Position numbers and translations under genes: made by a program. A stretch of 64,000 bases of DNA. Origin: Dyadobacter sp. CY323 (GTDB lineage Bacteria > Bacteroidota > Bacteroidia > Cytophagales > Spirosomataceae). Below the pieces are notes generated by a model. The model was given only the letters and a program-made list of their open reading frames with translations, made no database searches and was not told the origin of the DNA. Numbering within the stretch: position 1 is the stretch's first letter; each line of letters opens with the position of its first letter. Location of the stretch: assembly GCF_021390245.1 (NCBI RefSeq), contig NZ_JAJUXH010000003.1, positions 1 through 64,000 on the forward strand, read 5' to 3'. Of this stretch, positions 24,855 through 32,724 are shown piece by piece.

Positions 24855-27350
24855 ATGACCTCACTTTTCGAGGAAGAAATCACATTATTTGCCGACCTGA
24901 TTTTGCCGGTCCCGGTACCTGCGTTGTTTACATATCGGGTGCCTAGGGAGATGAGCGGTGCCATTAAAGTTGGCGCACGGGTAATTGTTCAGTTTGGACA
25001 AAAACGGGTGATTACTGCAGTAGTTGCCAAAGTACATTCCACGCCACCCGTCAAATATCAGGCGAAGTACATTCTAGAATTACTTGACGATCAGCCGATT
25101 GTAACATTGCATCAACTTGAACTTTTCAGTTGGGTATCAGAATATTACCTGTGCAACATTGGTGAAGTTATGAATGTGGCATTGCCGGCCGGACTCAAAA
25201 TTTCTAGTCAGTCGAGAATACAGGTTAATCCTGAATTTGAATATGATGATATTCTCACGGACGAGGAGCGGATCGTCATAGATGAAATCAGGCGGCAGCA
25301 AACCTTGTCGTACGAGGAAGTCGAGCGTTTGTTGCAAAAATCGAATATTACCAAAATCATCAAATCGTTGGTCGGCAAACGGGCGGTCATTCTATTTGAG
25401 GAAGTAAAAGAAAGATACAAACCCAAAGTGCTGAAAAAGATAAGGTTAACAGCATCTTACATTACCAATGAGGCACTCTCCAAGCTGGCAGTATTGCTCG
25501 AAAAAAACCAGAAACAACAGGAAATCCTGTTGAAGTATTTAAGTTACATTCCAGTCTATAACAATCCCCACCTCAACCAGAAAGGATTGGATAAAACGAT
25601 TTTCGGCCAGGATGATTCTATTTCGAGTGCATCTTTAAACACATTGATCAAAAAAGGCATCTTCGAGCAATTCGAAATTTTTGTTTCCCGGTTTGATGAT
25701 CTTCCCGCGGGAAATATGGCGAACATTACATTGACCGAATCTCAAAAAGAAGCTTCCAGTCAGATTGAGGCTCTTTTTAAAGAAAAAGAAGTAGTACTAC
25801 TTCATGGAATTACGGGTAGCGGTAAAACAGAGGTTTATATTGAATTAATAAAAAAAGTACTGGAAGGCGGCTCGCAGGTACTTTTTCTTTTACCTGAAAT
25901 TGCATTAACGACTCAAATCGTAGTCCGGCTGCGGAAAGTTTTCGGCGATGCAATGGGTATTTATCATTCCAAATTTTCGGATAATGAGCGTGTAGAGGTT
26001 TGGAAAGGGATTTTAGACGGAAAATTTCAGTTTGTCGTCGGTGTACGGTCCGCTATTTTTCTTCCTTTTGACAATCTCGGATTGATCATTGTGGACGAGG
26101 AACATGAAACTTCCTACAAACAACACGATCCGGCGCCCAGATATAATGCGCGCGATGTGGCGGTGGTCATGTCTTACATGCATAAAGGAAAAACGCTACT
26201 CGGCTCCGCAACTCCCTCACTGGAAAGCTATTATCATGCAAAAAGCGGCAGATATGGATTGGTGGAAATGAAGCAGCGTTTCGGAAATGCGGCATTACCT
26301 ACTTTTGAACTGATTGACACTAAAAAGGAGAAGAAACAGAAGAAAATGAAAAACGAGTTTTCTTCTGTTCTGATCGAACAATTACAGCATAATCTAGATC
26401 ACAAAGAACAAACCATCCTTTTCCAAAACCGCCGTGGTTACTCTCCGTATTTGCAATGCGAGGAATGCAGCTGGATTTCGGAATGCCCGAATTGCGACGT
26501 GAGCCTTACTTATCACATGAAAGTGAAGGAGTTACGTTGCCATTATTGCGGACATAAAGAAGAAGTGCCCAGAACCTGCCCGAATTGTGGTTCACCAAAA
26601 GTGAAGACAATGGGTTATGGTACCGAAAAAATTGAGGATGAACTTCATATAATGTTTCCCGAGGCGCGCGTGCAACGAATGGACCTGGACACGACCCGCG
26701 CGAAGAATGCATACCAGCAGATAATTCAGGAATTTGAGACTGGTGGCATTGATATTCTCGTCGGGACTCAGATGGTAAGTAAAGGTCTGGACTTCGATAA
26801 TGTAAGTGTGGTGGGCATTTTCGATGCGGACCGCATCATCCATTTCCCCGAATTCCGGGCTTCTGAGCGTGCTTTTCAAATGCTGACGCAGGTGAGCGGC
26901 CGGGCAGGACGACGTGCCGATAAACCTGGAAAGGTGTTGATCCAAACTGCCAATCCTTCTCAGCGACTTCTCGGCAGGATCGTCGAAAATGATTATGAGG
27001 GAATGTACGAATCGGAGATTGTGGAACGTGAGAAATTCAATTATCCGCCATTTACGAGACTTATAAAGGTGACTGTCAAACACATAGACGAAGCTGTTTC
27101 GAAGAGAGCCGCCGAAATATTGGCAGGAAGCTTGACGGCAAATTTAGGCGCGAGCCGGGTTTTGGGACCGCAGCCTCCATTGGTCGAAAGGGTAAGAAAT
27201 CAGTTTTTGTTCGACATTCTCATCAAACTTGAAAGAGAAAAGATTAATTTTAAGGCGGCAAAGTCCTTTATACAGGAAAAAGTAATAGACTTGTTAACCG
27301 ATAAGACTATCAGAAGCATCCAGGTCGTCATCGACGTGGACAGTTTATAA
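24855..27350 (+). CDS. priA: Primosomal protein N' (PriA helicase)
   Basis: Restarts stalled replication forks by 3'-5' DNA unwinding and primosome assembly. The 831-aa protein has an N-terminal DNA-binding domain (FADLILPVPVPALFTYRVP), Walker A HGITGSGKTEVY near residue 317, and the DEAH box IIVDEEHETSYKQ. A cysteine-rich zinc insertion follows, CEECSWISECPNC with CHYCG and CPNCG. The helicase C-terminal motif VSKGLDFDNVSVVGIFDAD and QVSGRAGRR complete the set. All eight cysteines are present. pyk follows 25 bp later, so the two may share a transcript. Confidence 0.96.
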   Translation: MTSLFEEEITLFADLILPVPVPALFTYRVPREMSGAIKVGARVIVQFGQKRVITAVVAKVHSTPPVKYQAKYILELLDDQPIVTLHQLELFSWVSEYYLCNIGEVMNVALPAGLKISSQSRIQVNPEFEYDDILTDEERIVIDEIRRQQTLSYEEVERLLQKSNITKIIKSLVGKRAVILFEEVKERYKPKVLKKIRLTASYITNEALSKLAVLLEKNQKQQEILLKYLSYIPVYNNPHLNQKGLDKTIFGQDDSISSASLNTLIKKGIFEQFEIFVSRFDDLPAGNMANITLTESQKEASSQIEALFKEKEVVLLHGITGSGKTEVYIELIKKVLEGGSQVLFLLPEIALTTQIVVRLRKVFGDAMGIYHSKFSDNERVEVWKGILDGKFQFVVGVRSAIFLPFDNLGLIIVDEEHETSYKQHDPAPRYNARDVAVVMSYMHKGKTLLGSATPSLESYYHAKSGRYGLVEMKQRFGNAALPTFELIDTKKEKKQKKMKNEFSSVLIEQLQHNLDHKEQTILFQNRRGYSPYLQCEECSWISECPNCDVSLTYHMKVKELRCHYCGHKEEVPRTCPNCGSPKVKTMGYGTEKIEDELHIMFPEARVQRMDLDTTRAKNAYQQIIQEFETGGIDILVGTQMVSKGLDFDNVSVVGIFDADRIIHFPEFRASERAFQMLTQVSGRAGRRADKPGKVLIQTANPSQRLLGRIVENDYEGMYESEIVEREKFNYPPFTRLIKVTVKHIDEAVSKRAAEILAGSLTANLGASRVLGPQPPLVERVRNQFLFDILIKLEREKINFKAAKSFIQEKVIDLLTDKTIRSIQVVIDVDSL

Positions 27351-27375
27351 ATCATTTCTTACTGCAAATCCATCT

Positions 27376-28815
27376 ATGTCTTCCAAAAAAACCAGAATTG
27401 TTGCAACCGTAGGCCCCGCCTCCGAATCAAAAGAAACTTTATACGCATTAGCAAAAGCAGGTGTTAACGTTTTCCGTCTGAATTTTTCGCACGGAACCCA
27501 CGCAGATCACCTTATGAGACTGAACACCATACGTGAAATTAACGAAGAATATGGCTTGAATCTGGCAATCTTGCAGGATTTGCAGGGACCAAAAATCCGG
27601 ATCGGCCTCGTAGCCGAGAAAGATGGTGTGCTGATCGAACCAGGCAAAAAACTGATCCTTTCCAATACAGAAGTTCTTGGTACCGCCGAAAAAGTAAGTA
27701 CACCATATGACGGGATGTACAATGACGTGAAGATCGGCGACCGTATTTTAATGGACGACGGAAAACTGGAAGTTCTGGTAACCGGAATGGACGGAAGCGA
27801 CGTGGTGACCGAGGTGATTTACGGAGGTTATCTAAAATCCAAAAAAGGTGTCAACCTGCCTAATACAAAGGTTTCCATGCCGTCGGTTACCGCTAAAGAT
27901 TACGAAGATCTTGACTTTGGACTGGAACATGATGTGGAATGGGTGGCACTTTCATTCGTGCGTACCGCTGCGGAAATCACCAAAGTGAAAGAATACATCG
28001 CAAATAAAGGTAAAACGGCTCGCGTTGTCGCGAAAATCGAGAAGCCCGAAGCGATCGTTAATATTGACGAAATCATTGAAGTAACGGATGCGATCATGGT
28101 TGCCCGCGGTGACCTGGGAGTGGAACTTCCGGCAGAAGAAGTGCCAATGATCCAGAAAATGATCGTTGACAAATGCAACAAAGCCGGCAAGCCGGTAATT
28201 GTTGCCACTCAAATGCTGGAAAGTATGATCGACAGTCCGCGCGCGACACGTGCCGAGCTGAATGACGTTGCGAACTCGGTACTGGATGGCGCCGACGCCG
28301 TGATGTTGAGCGCAGAAACGGCCTCGGGAAAATACCCGCTTTTGGCCGTTGAAAGCATGACGCGTACGATTGAAAGGGTTGAATCAGAGACGAATAGCAT
28401 TTATTTCAAGCACCACGCCATGGTGAATGATAAATCAGGAATTTACAAACTGAATGATAATGTAGTGATGAGCGCGTGCCGATTGGCCCGTGATACGCAG
28501 GCGGCTGCCATCATCGGAATTACACGTTCGGGATATACTTCTTTCCGTTTGTCCCACCACCGCCCGAAAGCGAATTTGCTGATTTTTACCTCTAATAAGA
28601 TGCTTATGAACCAATTAGCACTTTACTGGGGGACGAAAGTGTACTATTACGACCGCGATCAGGGAGTTTCTACGGATGATCTGATCGAAGACATTAAAGT
28701 ATTCCTGGTTGAAAAAGGCGAATTGCAAAAAGGAGATGTGTTTATCAACACATTGAGCATGCCAGTTTCGAGACAACGTAAAACGAATACTGTGAAGTTG
28801 AGTGTAGTGGAATAA
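27376..28815 (+). CDS. pyk: Pyruvate kinase
   Basis: Transfers phosphate from phosphoenolpyruvate to ADP, the last step of glycolysis. It has 479 aa. The barrel starts TRIVATVGPASES and NVFRLNFSHGTHADH. AILQDLQGPKIRIG begins the B domain. The active-site region reads VVAKIEKPEAIVNIDEII and IMVARGDLGVELP. KPVIVATQMLESMI and DVANSVLDGADAVMLSAETASGKYP follow. The C-terminal allosteric domain is normal. A strong terminator follows. Confidence 0.97.
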   Translation: MSSKKTRIVATVGPASESKETLYALAKAGVNVFRLNFSHGTHADHLMRLNTIREINEEYGLNLAILQDLQGPKIRIGLVAEKDGVLIEPGKKLILSNTEVLGTAEKVSTPYDGMYNDVKIGDRILMDDGKLEVLVTGMDGSDVVTEVIYGGYLKSKKGVNLPNTKVSMPSVTAKDYEDLDFGLEHDVEWVALSFVRTAAEITKVKEYIANKGKTARVVAKIEKPEAIVNIDEIIEVTDAIMVARGDLGVELPAEEVPMIQKMIVDKCNKAGKPVIVATQMLESMIDSPRATRAELNDVANSVLDGADAVMLSAETASGKYPLLAVESMTRTIERVESETNSIYFKHHAMVNDKSGIYKLNDNVVMSACRLARDTQAAAIIGITRSGYTSFRLSHHRPKANLLIFTSNKMLMNQLALYWGTKVYYYDRDQGVSTDDLIEDIKVFLVEKGELQKGDVFINTLSMPVSRQRKTNTVKLSVVE

Positions 28816-28836
28816 ACAGTATATAAGACTAAGATT

Positions 28837-28868
28837 AAAGCAGCGGGCCAGCCTCGCTGCTTTTTTTA
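28837..28868 (+). terminator. Intrinsic terminator after pyk
   Basis: AGCAGCG (28839-28845) pairs with CGCTGCT (28855-28861) over a 9-nt loop, followed by T7. Confidence 0.85.
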
Positions 28869-28910
28869 TATACCAAATGTTCAAAAATGACGCCGGCAGC
28901 TAACTGGATA

Positions 28911-28939
28911 ATTCTTGAATTCAAGAATCGTTATATTTG
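28911..28939 (+). promoter_or_regulatory. Perfect 18-bp palindrome plus -7 element before the Uma2 pair
   Basis: ATTCTTGAATTCAAGAAT (28911-28928) is its own reverse complement through all 18 bases. TATATTTG (28932-28939), an exact Bacteroidota -7 element, follows 3 bp later. The palindrome therefore covers the spacer and lies where a repressor would block polymerase. Confidence 0.7.
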
Positions 28940-28960
28940 GTAAAGTAAAAAGACTCGACT

Positions 28961-29584
28961 ATGATGGCTTCCCCAAATCCGCGCAATGTTTTGCCAAAAG
29001 TTTCGGCGAAGAGAGTACCTGACGTTCTGGTTCATGAAATAATCGATGGCATTCCTTATTACCGCAAAGGTTATAAAGAGGTTTTAGCCAAAACCAAAAC
29101 GATTCAGGACATAATGGGTTCAAGTTCCTTGCAGGCTTTTATTATTACCTACCTGATTGTCACGATCGGAAAGCAGCTGGACGAGGCACTTTATAGCTTA
29201 CTCGCGAACGAAGCCGGACTGCATCTTGATAAGAGAAATAACGTAGCTGGCGATCTGTTGATTTTCGATAACAAAACACTTACAATCAATCAGATCAATA
29301 AAAAATACGCGGCCGTACCTCCAAAAATATGCATGGAAGTAGACGTTGATATCGTCACGGAACATGCAGACGAAAGCATTTATATTATGTTGAAAACCAA
29401 AAAACTCCTCGATTTCGGAGCGGAAAAAGTGATCTGGTTTTTTACTGAATCGAAAAAAGTAATGATCGCAACTTCCGATGCAGACTGGCAACTGCACGAT
29501 TGGAACAACGAAATTGAAGTTTTGGACGGGATTACTTGTAATGTAGGTAAGTACCTGAAAGATAAGGGTTCAGAGTTTGCGTAA
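28961..29584 (+). CDS. Uma2-family putative endonuclease, copy 1
   Basis: A 207-aa protein of the Uma2 (DUF820) family, a PD-(D/E)xK nuclease-like fold very frequent in Cyanobacteria and Cytophagales. Visible core: EAGLHLDKRNNVAGDLLIFD with the acidic D, PPKICMEVDVD supplying the E, and the helix KTKKLLDFGAEKVIWFF. KVMIATSD follows. Biological role is unknown for the whole family. It is intact, the first of a tandem pair, and begins ATGATG. Confidence 0.75.
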   Translation: MMASPNPRNVLPKVSAKRVPDVLVHEIIDGIPYYRKGYKEVLAKTKTIQDIMGSSSLQAFIITYLIVTIGKQLDEALYSLLANEAGLHLDKRNNVAGDLLIFDNKTLTINQINKKYAAVPPKICMEVDVDIVTEHADESIYIMLKTKKLLDFGAEKVIWFFTESKKVMIATSDADWQLHDWNNEIEVLDGITCNVGKYLKDKGSEFA

Positions 29585-29614
29585 GTATATTATCGAGCCA
29601 AATAGCTAATTCCT

Positions 29615-30238
29615 ATGATCGCTTCACCAAATCCAGGAAAGGTTTTTCCAAAAGCTTTTTCCAGCAAAATACCCAACGTTCTGATTCATGAAATAATAGA
29701 CGGTAGGCCTTATTATCGAAAAGGCTACCGTGACGTTTTGGCCAAAACAAAGACCTTAGACGATATTATGGGTTCAAGTTCGTTGCAGTGTTTTATCATT
29801 GAATACTTCCTCAGGCTACTTTTTGTTGGCTTAGATCCTCAAAAATATCGTATTGCGACAAATGAGGCCGGCCTGCATTTAGATCGCAGGAATAACCTGG
29901 CTGGCGATATCCTGATCTTTGATTCGCAGGTGCTCACCATTGATAAAATCGACAAAAACTATACGAAGGTACCTCCGAAGATAAGTATTGAGATTGATCT
30001 GAATATTGATCTGGAAACCACCACCGAAAACAGTTACATGAATCTGAAAACCAGAAAACTCCTGGATTTCGGTGCCGAAAAGGTAATCTGGTTCCTGACA
30101 GAACCAAAAAAGGTAATAGTAGCGACTTCGGATGCGGAATGGCTAACACTTGACTGGCACAACGAAGTCGAAATTTTGGACGGAATCACTTGTAATGTAG
30201 GTCAATACCTGAAAGACAATGGCTCCGAGTTCGCGTAA
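29615..30238 (+). CDS. Uma2-family putative endonuclease, copy 2
   Basis: Same length (207 aa) and gap-free alignment with the gene 31 bp upstream. By eye roughly 60 percent of residues agree. Most conserved are the N-terminus (SPNP, HEIIDG, PYYRKGY, VLAKTKT, DIMGSSSLQ) and the core (NEAGLHLD, RRNNLAGDILIFD, LLDFGAEKVIWF, GITCNVG). The most changed part is residues about 62-80. It is a tandem duplicate in the same operon; both copies keep the putative catalytic acids. Confidence 0.75.
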   Translation: MIASPNPGKVFPKAFSSKIPNVLIHEIIDGRPYYRKGYRDVLAKTKTLDDIMGSSSLQCFIIEYFLRLLFVGLDPQKYRIATNEAGLHLDRRNNLAGDILIFDSQVLTIDKIDKNYTKVPPKISIEIDLNIDLETTTENSYMNLKTRKLLDFGAEKVIWFLTEPKKVIVATSDAEWLTLDWHNEVEILDGITCNVGQYLKDNGSEFA

Positions 30239-30268
30239 GTGTATCCTTTGAGCGAAATTTTTAAATGC

Positions 30269-30305
30269 AGCTCAGTCGCGCCAACAACGCGACTGAGCTT
30301 TTTTG
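30269..30305 (+). terminator. Intrinsic terminator after the Uma2 pair
   Basis: Perfect 12-bp stem AGCTCAGTCGCG/CGCGACTGAGCT (30269-30280 with 30288-30299), 7-nt loop, then T6. Confidence 0.9.
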
Positions 30306-30307
30306 TG

Positions 30308-30545
30308 TCAAATGCTTTTAAGCTTACCATGATTTTCACCCAACTGAGCGACTAACGTCGCGCGAAGCTGGTTTACGATGTGGATCCGCATTTCGGGTGT
30401 AACTTCTCTTAGATTTGGAGTAAACAGGAAATCCTCAACCATCCTGAAGTGATCCGATCATTTCACCTACGCCGTCGGTTTTGAAAAACTGTTCGACAAT
30501 GCGGGACTGATTGGCCAACGCCCACTCCCGACTATTAAAATTCAT
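30308..30545 (-). pseudogene. Frameshifted small gene
   Basis: The minus strand opens with ATG at 30545 and reads MNFNSREWALANQSR, then IVEQFFKTDGVGEM, and hits TGA shortly after. One base out of phase the reading continues as DHFRMVEDFLFTPNL, REVTPEMRIHIVNQL and RATLVAQLGENHGK to a TGA at 30308. The interval is 238 bp, one more than a multiple of three, as expected for a single-base indel near 30450. The joined product would be about 78 aa. I do not recognise the family. Confidence 0.6.
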
Positions 30546-30675
30546 TTTTCCACCATTGTTTGTTGACTCTGAAAGTGTGTTCATTGATTTTTGAAGGTTT
30601 GATTGTTAAATTGATTTAACCGACCCGGGTTTCGTTGTTGGTTGACGTAGTTCCGGGTTTTCTCTTTTATATAAA

Positions 30676-30693
30676 TTGTCTATTTTCCGACAA
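30676..30693. repeat. TTGTC-N8-GACAA dyad, copy A
   Basis: TTGTC TATTTTCC GACAA. It shares arms, length and most of the centre with copy B at 30944. It lies 23 bp past the stop of the small gene 30717-30926. See the matching finding. Confidence 0.6.
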
Positions 30694-30716
30694 AAATTTA
30701 ATAAATAAAAAAGCCA

Positions 30717-30926
30717 TTAAGGCTCGTAGGCGATAGACGTTTGTATCTTAAAGTGACCAAACTCTATCAAAATTTCTCTCATGCGTTTTTCAGATATTCC
30801 CTGCTTATAGGTATAGTCTTTCCATGCTCTAACGGCTTTGCCCTTCTTTAAATCGGGACTAAGTGACGGATAAAGGTTCTTGATCCACCAGTCAAAAGCC
30901 TCAGGTACTGTCTCGAATTCCTTCAT
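30717..30926 (-). CDS. Small hypothetical protein, 69 aa
   Basis: A soluble, mixed-charge protein (MKEFETVPEAFDWWIKNLYP, then KKGKAVRAWKDYTY and EKRMREILIEFGHFKIQ). It looks helical and compact. I do not recognise it. On the minus strand a TTG, a 20-bp spacer and TTTATTTG sit directly upstream. The dyad TTGTC-N8-GACAA lies over that promoter, so the gene is probably repressed, perhaps by itself or a neighbour. Confidence 0.6.
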   Translation of the reverse strand: MKEFETVPEAFDWWIKNLYPSLSPDLKKGKAVRAWKDYTYKQGISEKRMREILIEFGHFKIQTSIAYEP

Positions 30927-30943
30927 TTCTCAAATAAAGTTAT

Positions 30944-30961
30944 TTGTCTAATATCCGACAA
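30944..30961. repeat. TTGTC-N8-GACAA dyad, copy B
   Basis: TTGTC TAATATCC GACAA, 18 bp upstream of the ATG of the 69-aa gene (minus strand). It overlaps the promoter's -33 side, which suggests an operator. Copy A lies 268 bp away on the far side of the gene. Confidence 0.6.
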
Positions 30962-31104
30962 ATATTTTCTTATTCTTTTTGATAACTTGGTTATTGCTGA
31001 GATGCATCAGCTCCCGAAGATAAGGGGGTTTGCCGTTTAATACAATTTACAGTCCAAACTGCTAGCTACTTACAAAACTCGTTGATATCCTAAGATCATC
31101 AAGA

Positions 31105-31545
31105 TTAATCAACCAAAAGCATCCTCACTTCATCCTTAAACTCCTCGTCAACCCGCCTGCTCACCAGAAATCCCTTTATAATTTTCTGAAATTCAAATAC
31201 TGTCACTGCTCCGCAAAAGGGAATATTTCGCTTGGCATTTAATGACAACAATTCAGCCTCTGTGTAAGCGAAATAACCATTACAATTGACATATGTAAAG
31301 TCATGCAACCCATTATCCGATGTTTCATGATCAATACTAACCAATGTATCCAGACTTTCGCGAACCCGGGTAATGTGCTTTAGATTTTTCTCAAACTGAG
31401 AAGTGCAGCAAACGGTCGTCAAATAACCACCATCGATTTTCTTGATGAAAATGTGATAATGCGGAATACCGTTGGCGATTTGCGGGTCTGATATATAAAG
31501 GATGTTTCCCGAGATGAAAGCGCGTCTTAATTCTTCTGCCGTCAT
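31105..31545 (-). CDS. Probable toxin partner of Panacea antitoxin (MazF/PemK-like?)
   Basis: A 146-aa protein 12 bp downstream of the Panacea-domain gene. The first part, LRRAFISGNILYISDP, then HYHIFIKKIDGGYLTTVCCTSQ and later LVSID, has the strand pattern of the SH3-like barrel of MazF/PemK toxins (a short strand at the start, a second ending in TS/Q, and an LVSID-like strand). The helical C-terminus is GAVTVFEFQKIIKGFLVSRRV. The family identity is my inference from pattern and position. If correct it would be an endoribonuclease toxin. Confidence 0.55.
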   Translation of the reverse strand: MTAEELRRAFISGNILYISDPQIANGIPHYHIFIKKIDGGYLTTVCCTSQFEKNLKHITRVRESLDTLVSIDHETSDNGLHDFTYVNCNGYFAYTEAELLSLNAKRNIPFCGAVTVFEFQKIIKGFLVSRRVDEEFKDEVRMLLVD

Positions 31546-31557
31546 TTTATCCGGCTA

Positions 31558-32130
31558 CTAAGCGTTTGCAGTTTCGAAAAATAGCTCCTTTGCTATTTCC
31601 AAATCTTCTTTATCGTCGTTGAATAAGCCTTTATCATCAATGTAGTTTTCGAAAAAATCATTGATATCCATTTTATAGCTGGAACCTGATCTTTCAATTT
31701 TTTCCTGAAATCGTTTCCATTCCGGAAAATAATGGGAGTAATTGGCTAGCTCAAACTGGTCTAACCCGTTATAATTTTTCAATATCTCATCTGCAATTTC
31801 CAGGTCAGTTTCTGAAAAAACTTTTGCATTCACTTCCTGGACAGAAATGATCATATGCCCGCTCAAACTCAGGTATTGATCAAAATATTGCTTTTCGATC
31901 GACTGGGGATCAACTTTCCCTTCAACAAAATTTTTGGTATTGGATGGAACCGCGCCCCATTCCATCGCGTAATGAGTGTCGCCGGTCACAGTTCGGGCGT
32001 ATCTCCTGAGATGTAGCCTGTTAACCAACCAAATTAATTTGAATGCTTTCATTTTATTGATAGCACCCTGATTGTAGGCGGCAAAATAGTTGATTAACTG
32101 AGCTGCCTTCTTATGGTTATAGTCTTTCAT
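31558..32130 (-). CDS. Panacea (SocA/DUF4065)-domain antitoxin
   Basis: A 190-aa protein. The N-terminal half follows the Panacea pattern: KKAAQLINYFAAYNQGAINKMKAFKLIWLVNRLHLRRY-type helices, then TGDTHYAMEWGAVPSNTKNF, corresponding to the TGD-Y-A-GPVP signature. The C-terminus is acidic. Panacea proteins are antitoxins paired with very different toxins; SocA, the founding case, works as a proteolytic adaptor. The ATG at 32130 is used because an in-frame ATG at 32199 adds an unlikely N-terminus. It is the first gene of a two-gene unit. Confidence 0.75.
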   Translation of the reverse strand: MKDYNHKKAAQLINYFAAYNQGAINKMKAFKLIWLVNRLHLRRYARTVTGDTHYAMEWGAVPSNTKNFVEGKVDPQSIEKQYFDQYLSLSGHMIISVQEVNAKVFSETDLEIADEILKNYNGLDQFELANYSHYFPEWKRFQEKIERSGSSYKMDINDFFENYIDDKGLFNDDKEDLEIAKELFFETANA

Positions 32131-32252
32131 AATTTGTGCGTGATTTTGAAGCGCAAATATATCATTTCCCACACAAATAGCTGCCATTTCCCCCAGCAAA
32201 CCAATTACTCAAATTTAGATATAACGGATCATCCATTGTCATTTAAGCAATA

Positions 32253-32296
32253 ACTAATAAAATAGTTTTGAAACTAAATAAATAGTCTTAACTTTG
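32253..32296 (+). promoter_or_regulatory. blaI promoter with tandem BlaI-type operators
   Basis: TTG (32268-32270), an 18-bp spacer and TAACTTTG (32289-32296) form the promoter. Two dyads ACTA-N6-TAGT lie at 32253-32266 and 32273-32286, exactly 20 bp apart, two helical turns. They cover the region from upstream of -33 to just before -7. The position fits autorepression by the BlaI dimer encoded next. Confidence 0.75.
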
Positions 32297-32337
32297 ATTT
32301 ACTGGATTTCGAAATCTCTAACAGAACACAATTGAAT

Positions 32338-32712
32338 ATGGACATTCGCACGCTTACAAGAGCAGAAGAAGAGATCATGAGGATTCTCTGGCAACTCAAA
32401 AAAGCATTTGTAAAAGATATTCTGGCCGAAATGCCCGAGCCTAAGCCGGCTTATAATACGGTTTCCACAATCGTCCGCATCTTGGAAAAGAAGGAAGTGG
32501 TGGGCTATACTGCTTACGGAAAAACGCATGAGTACTTTCCATTGATCACCGAGGAAGAATACAAACGTCACGAGATGAAACAATTGATGGTCAATTACTT
32601 CGATAATTCGCTCTCCAATCTGGTTTCTTTTTTCGTGAAAGATAATGACCTCAAAACCAAAGATCTGGACGAGATTATGCGACTGATCAATGACCACAAA
32701 AACGAACAATAA
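32338..32712 (+). CDS. BlaI/MecI-family transcriptional repressor
   Basis: A 124-aa winged-helix repressor. The DNA-binding half reads LTRAEEEIMRILWQLKKAFVKDILAEMPEPKPAYNTVSTIVRILEKKEVV, the standard BlaI pattern. The dimerisation helix region, rich in acid and asparagine, follows. Family members are inactivated by cleavage when a partner M56 membrane peptidase senses a signal. Two such peptidase genes follow at 12 and 3 bp, so this is a sense-and-derepress operon. No beta-lactamase gene is adjacent. Confidence 0.9.
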   Translation: MDIRTLTRAEEEIMRILWQLKKAFVKDILAEMPEPKPAYNTVSTIVRILEKKEVVGYTAYGKTHEYFPLITEEEYKRHEMKQLMVNYFDNSLSNLVSFFVKDNDLKTKDLDEIMRLINDHKNEQ

Positions 32713-32724
32713 AATCGATTAGCC

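Noticed and set aside
28961-30238. CRISPR or IS element as the reason for repeated sequence
   Set aside because: The repetition is a tandem gene duplication; no spacer array, terminal repeats or transposase are present.
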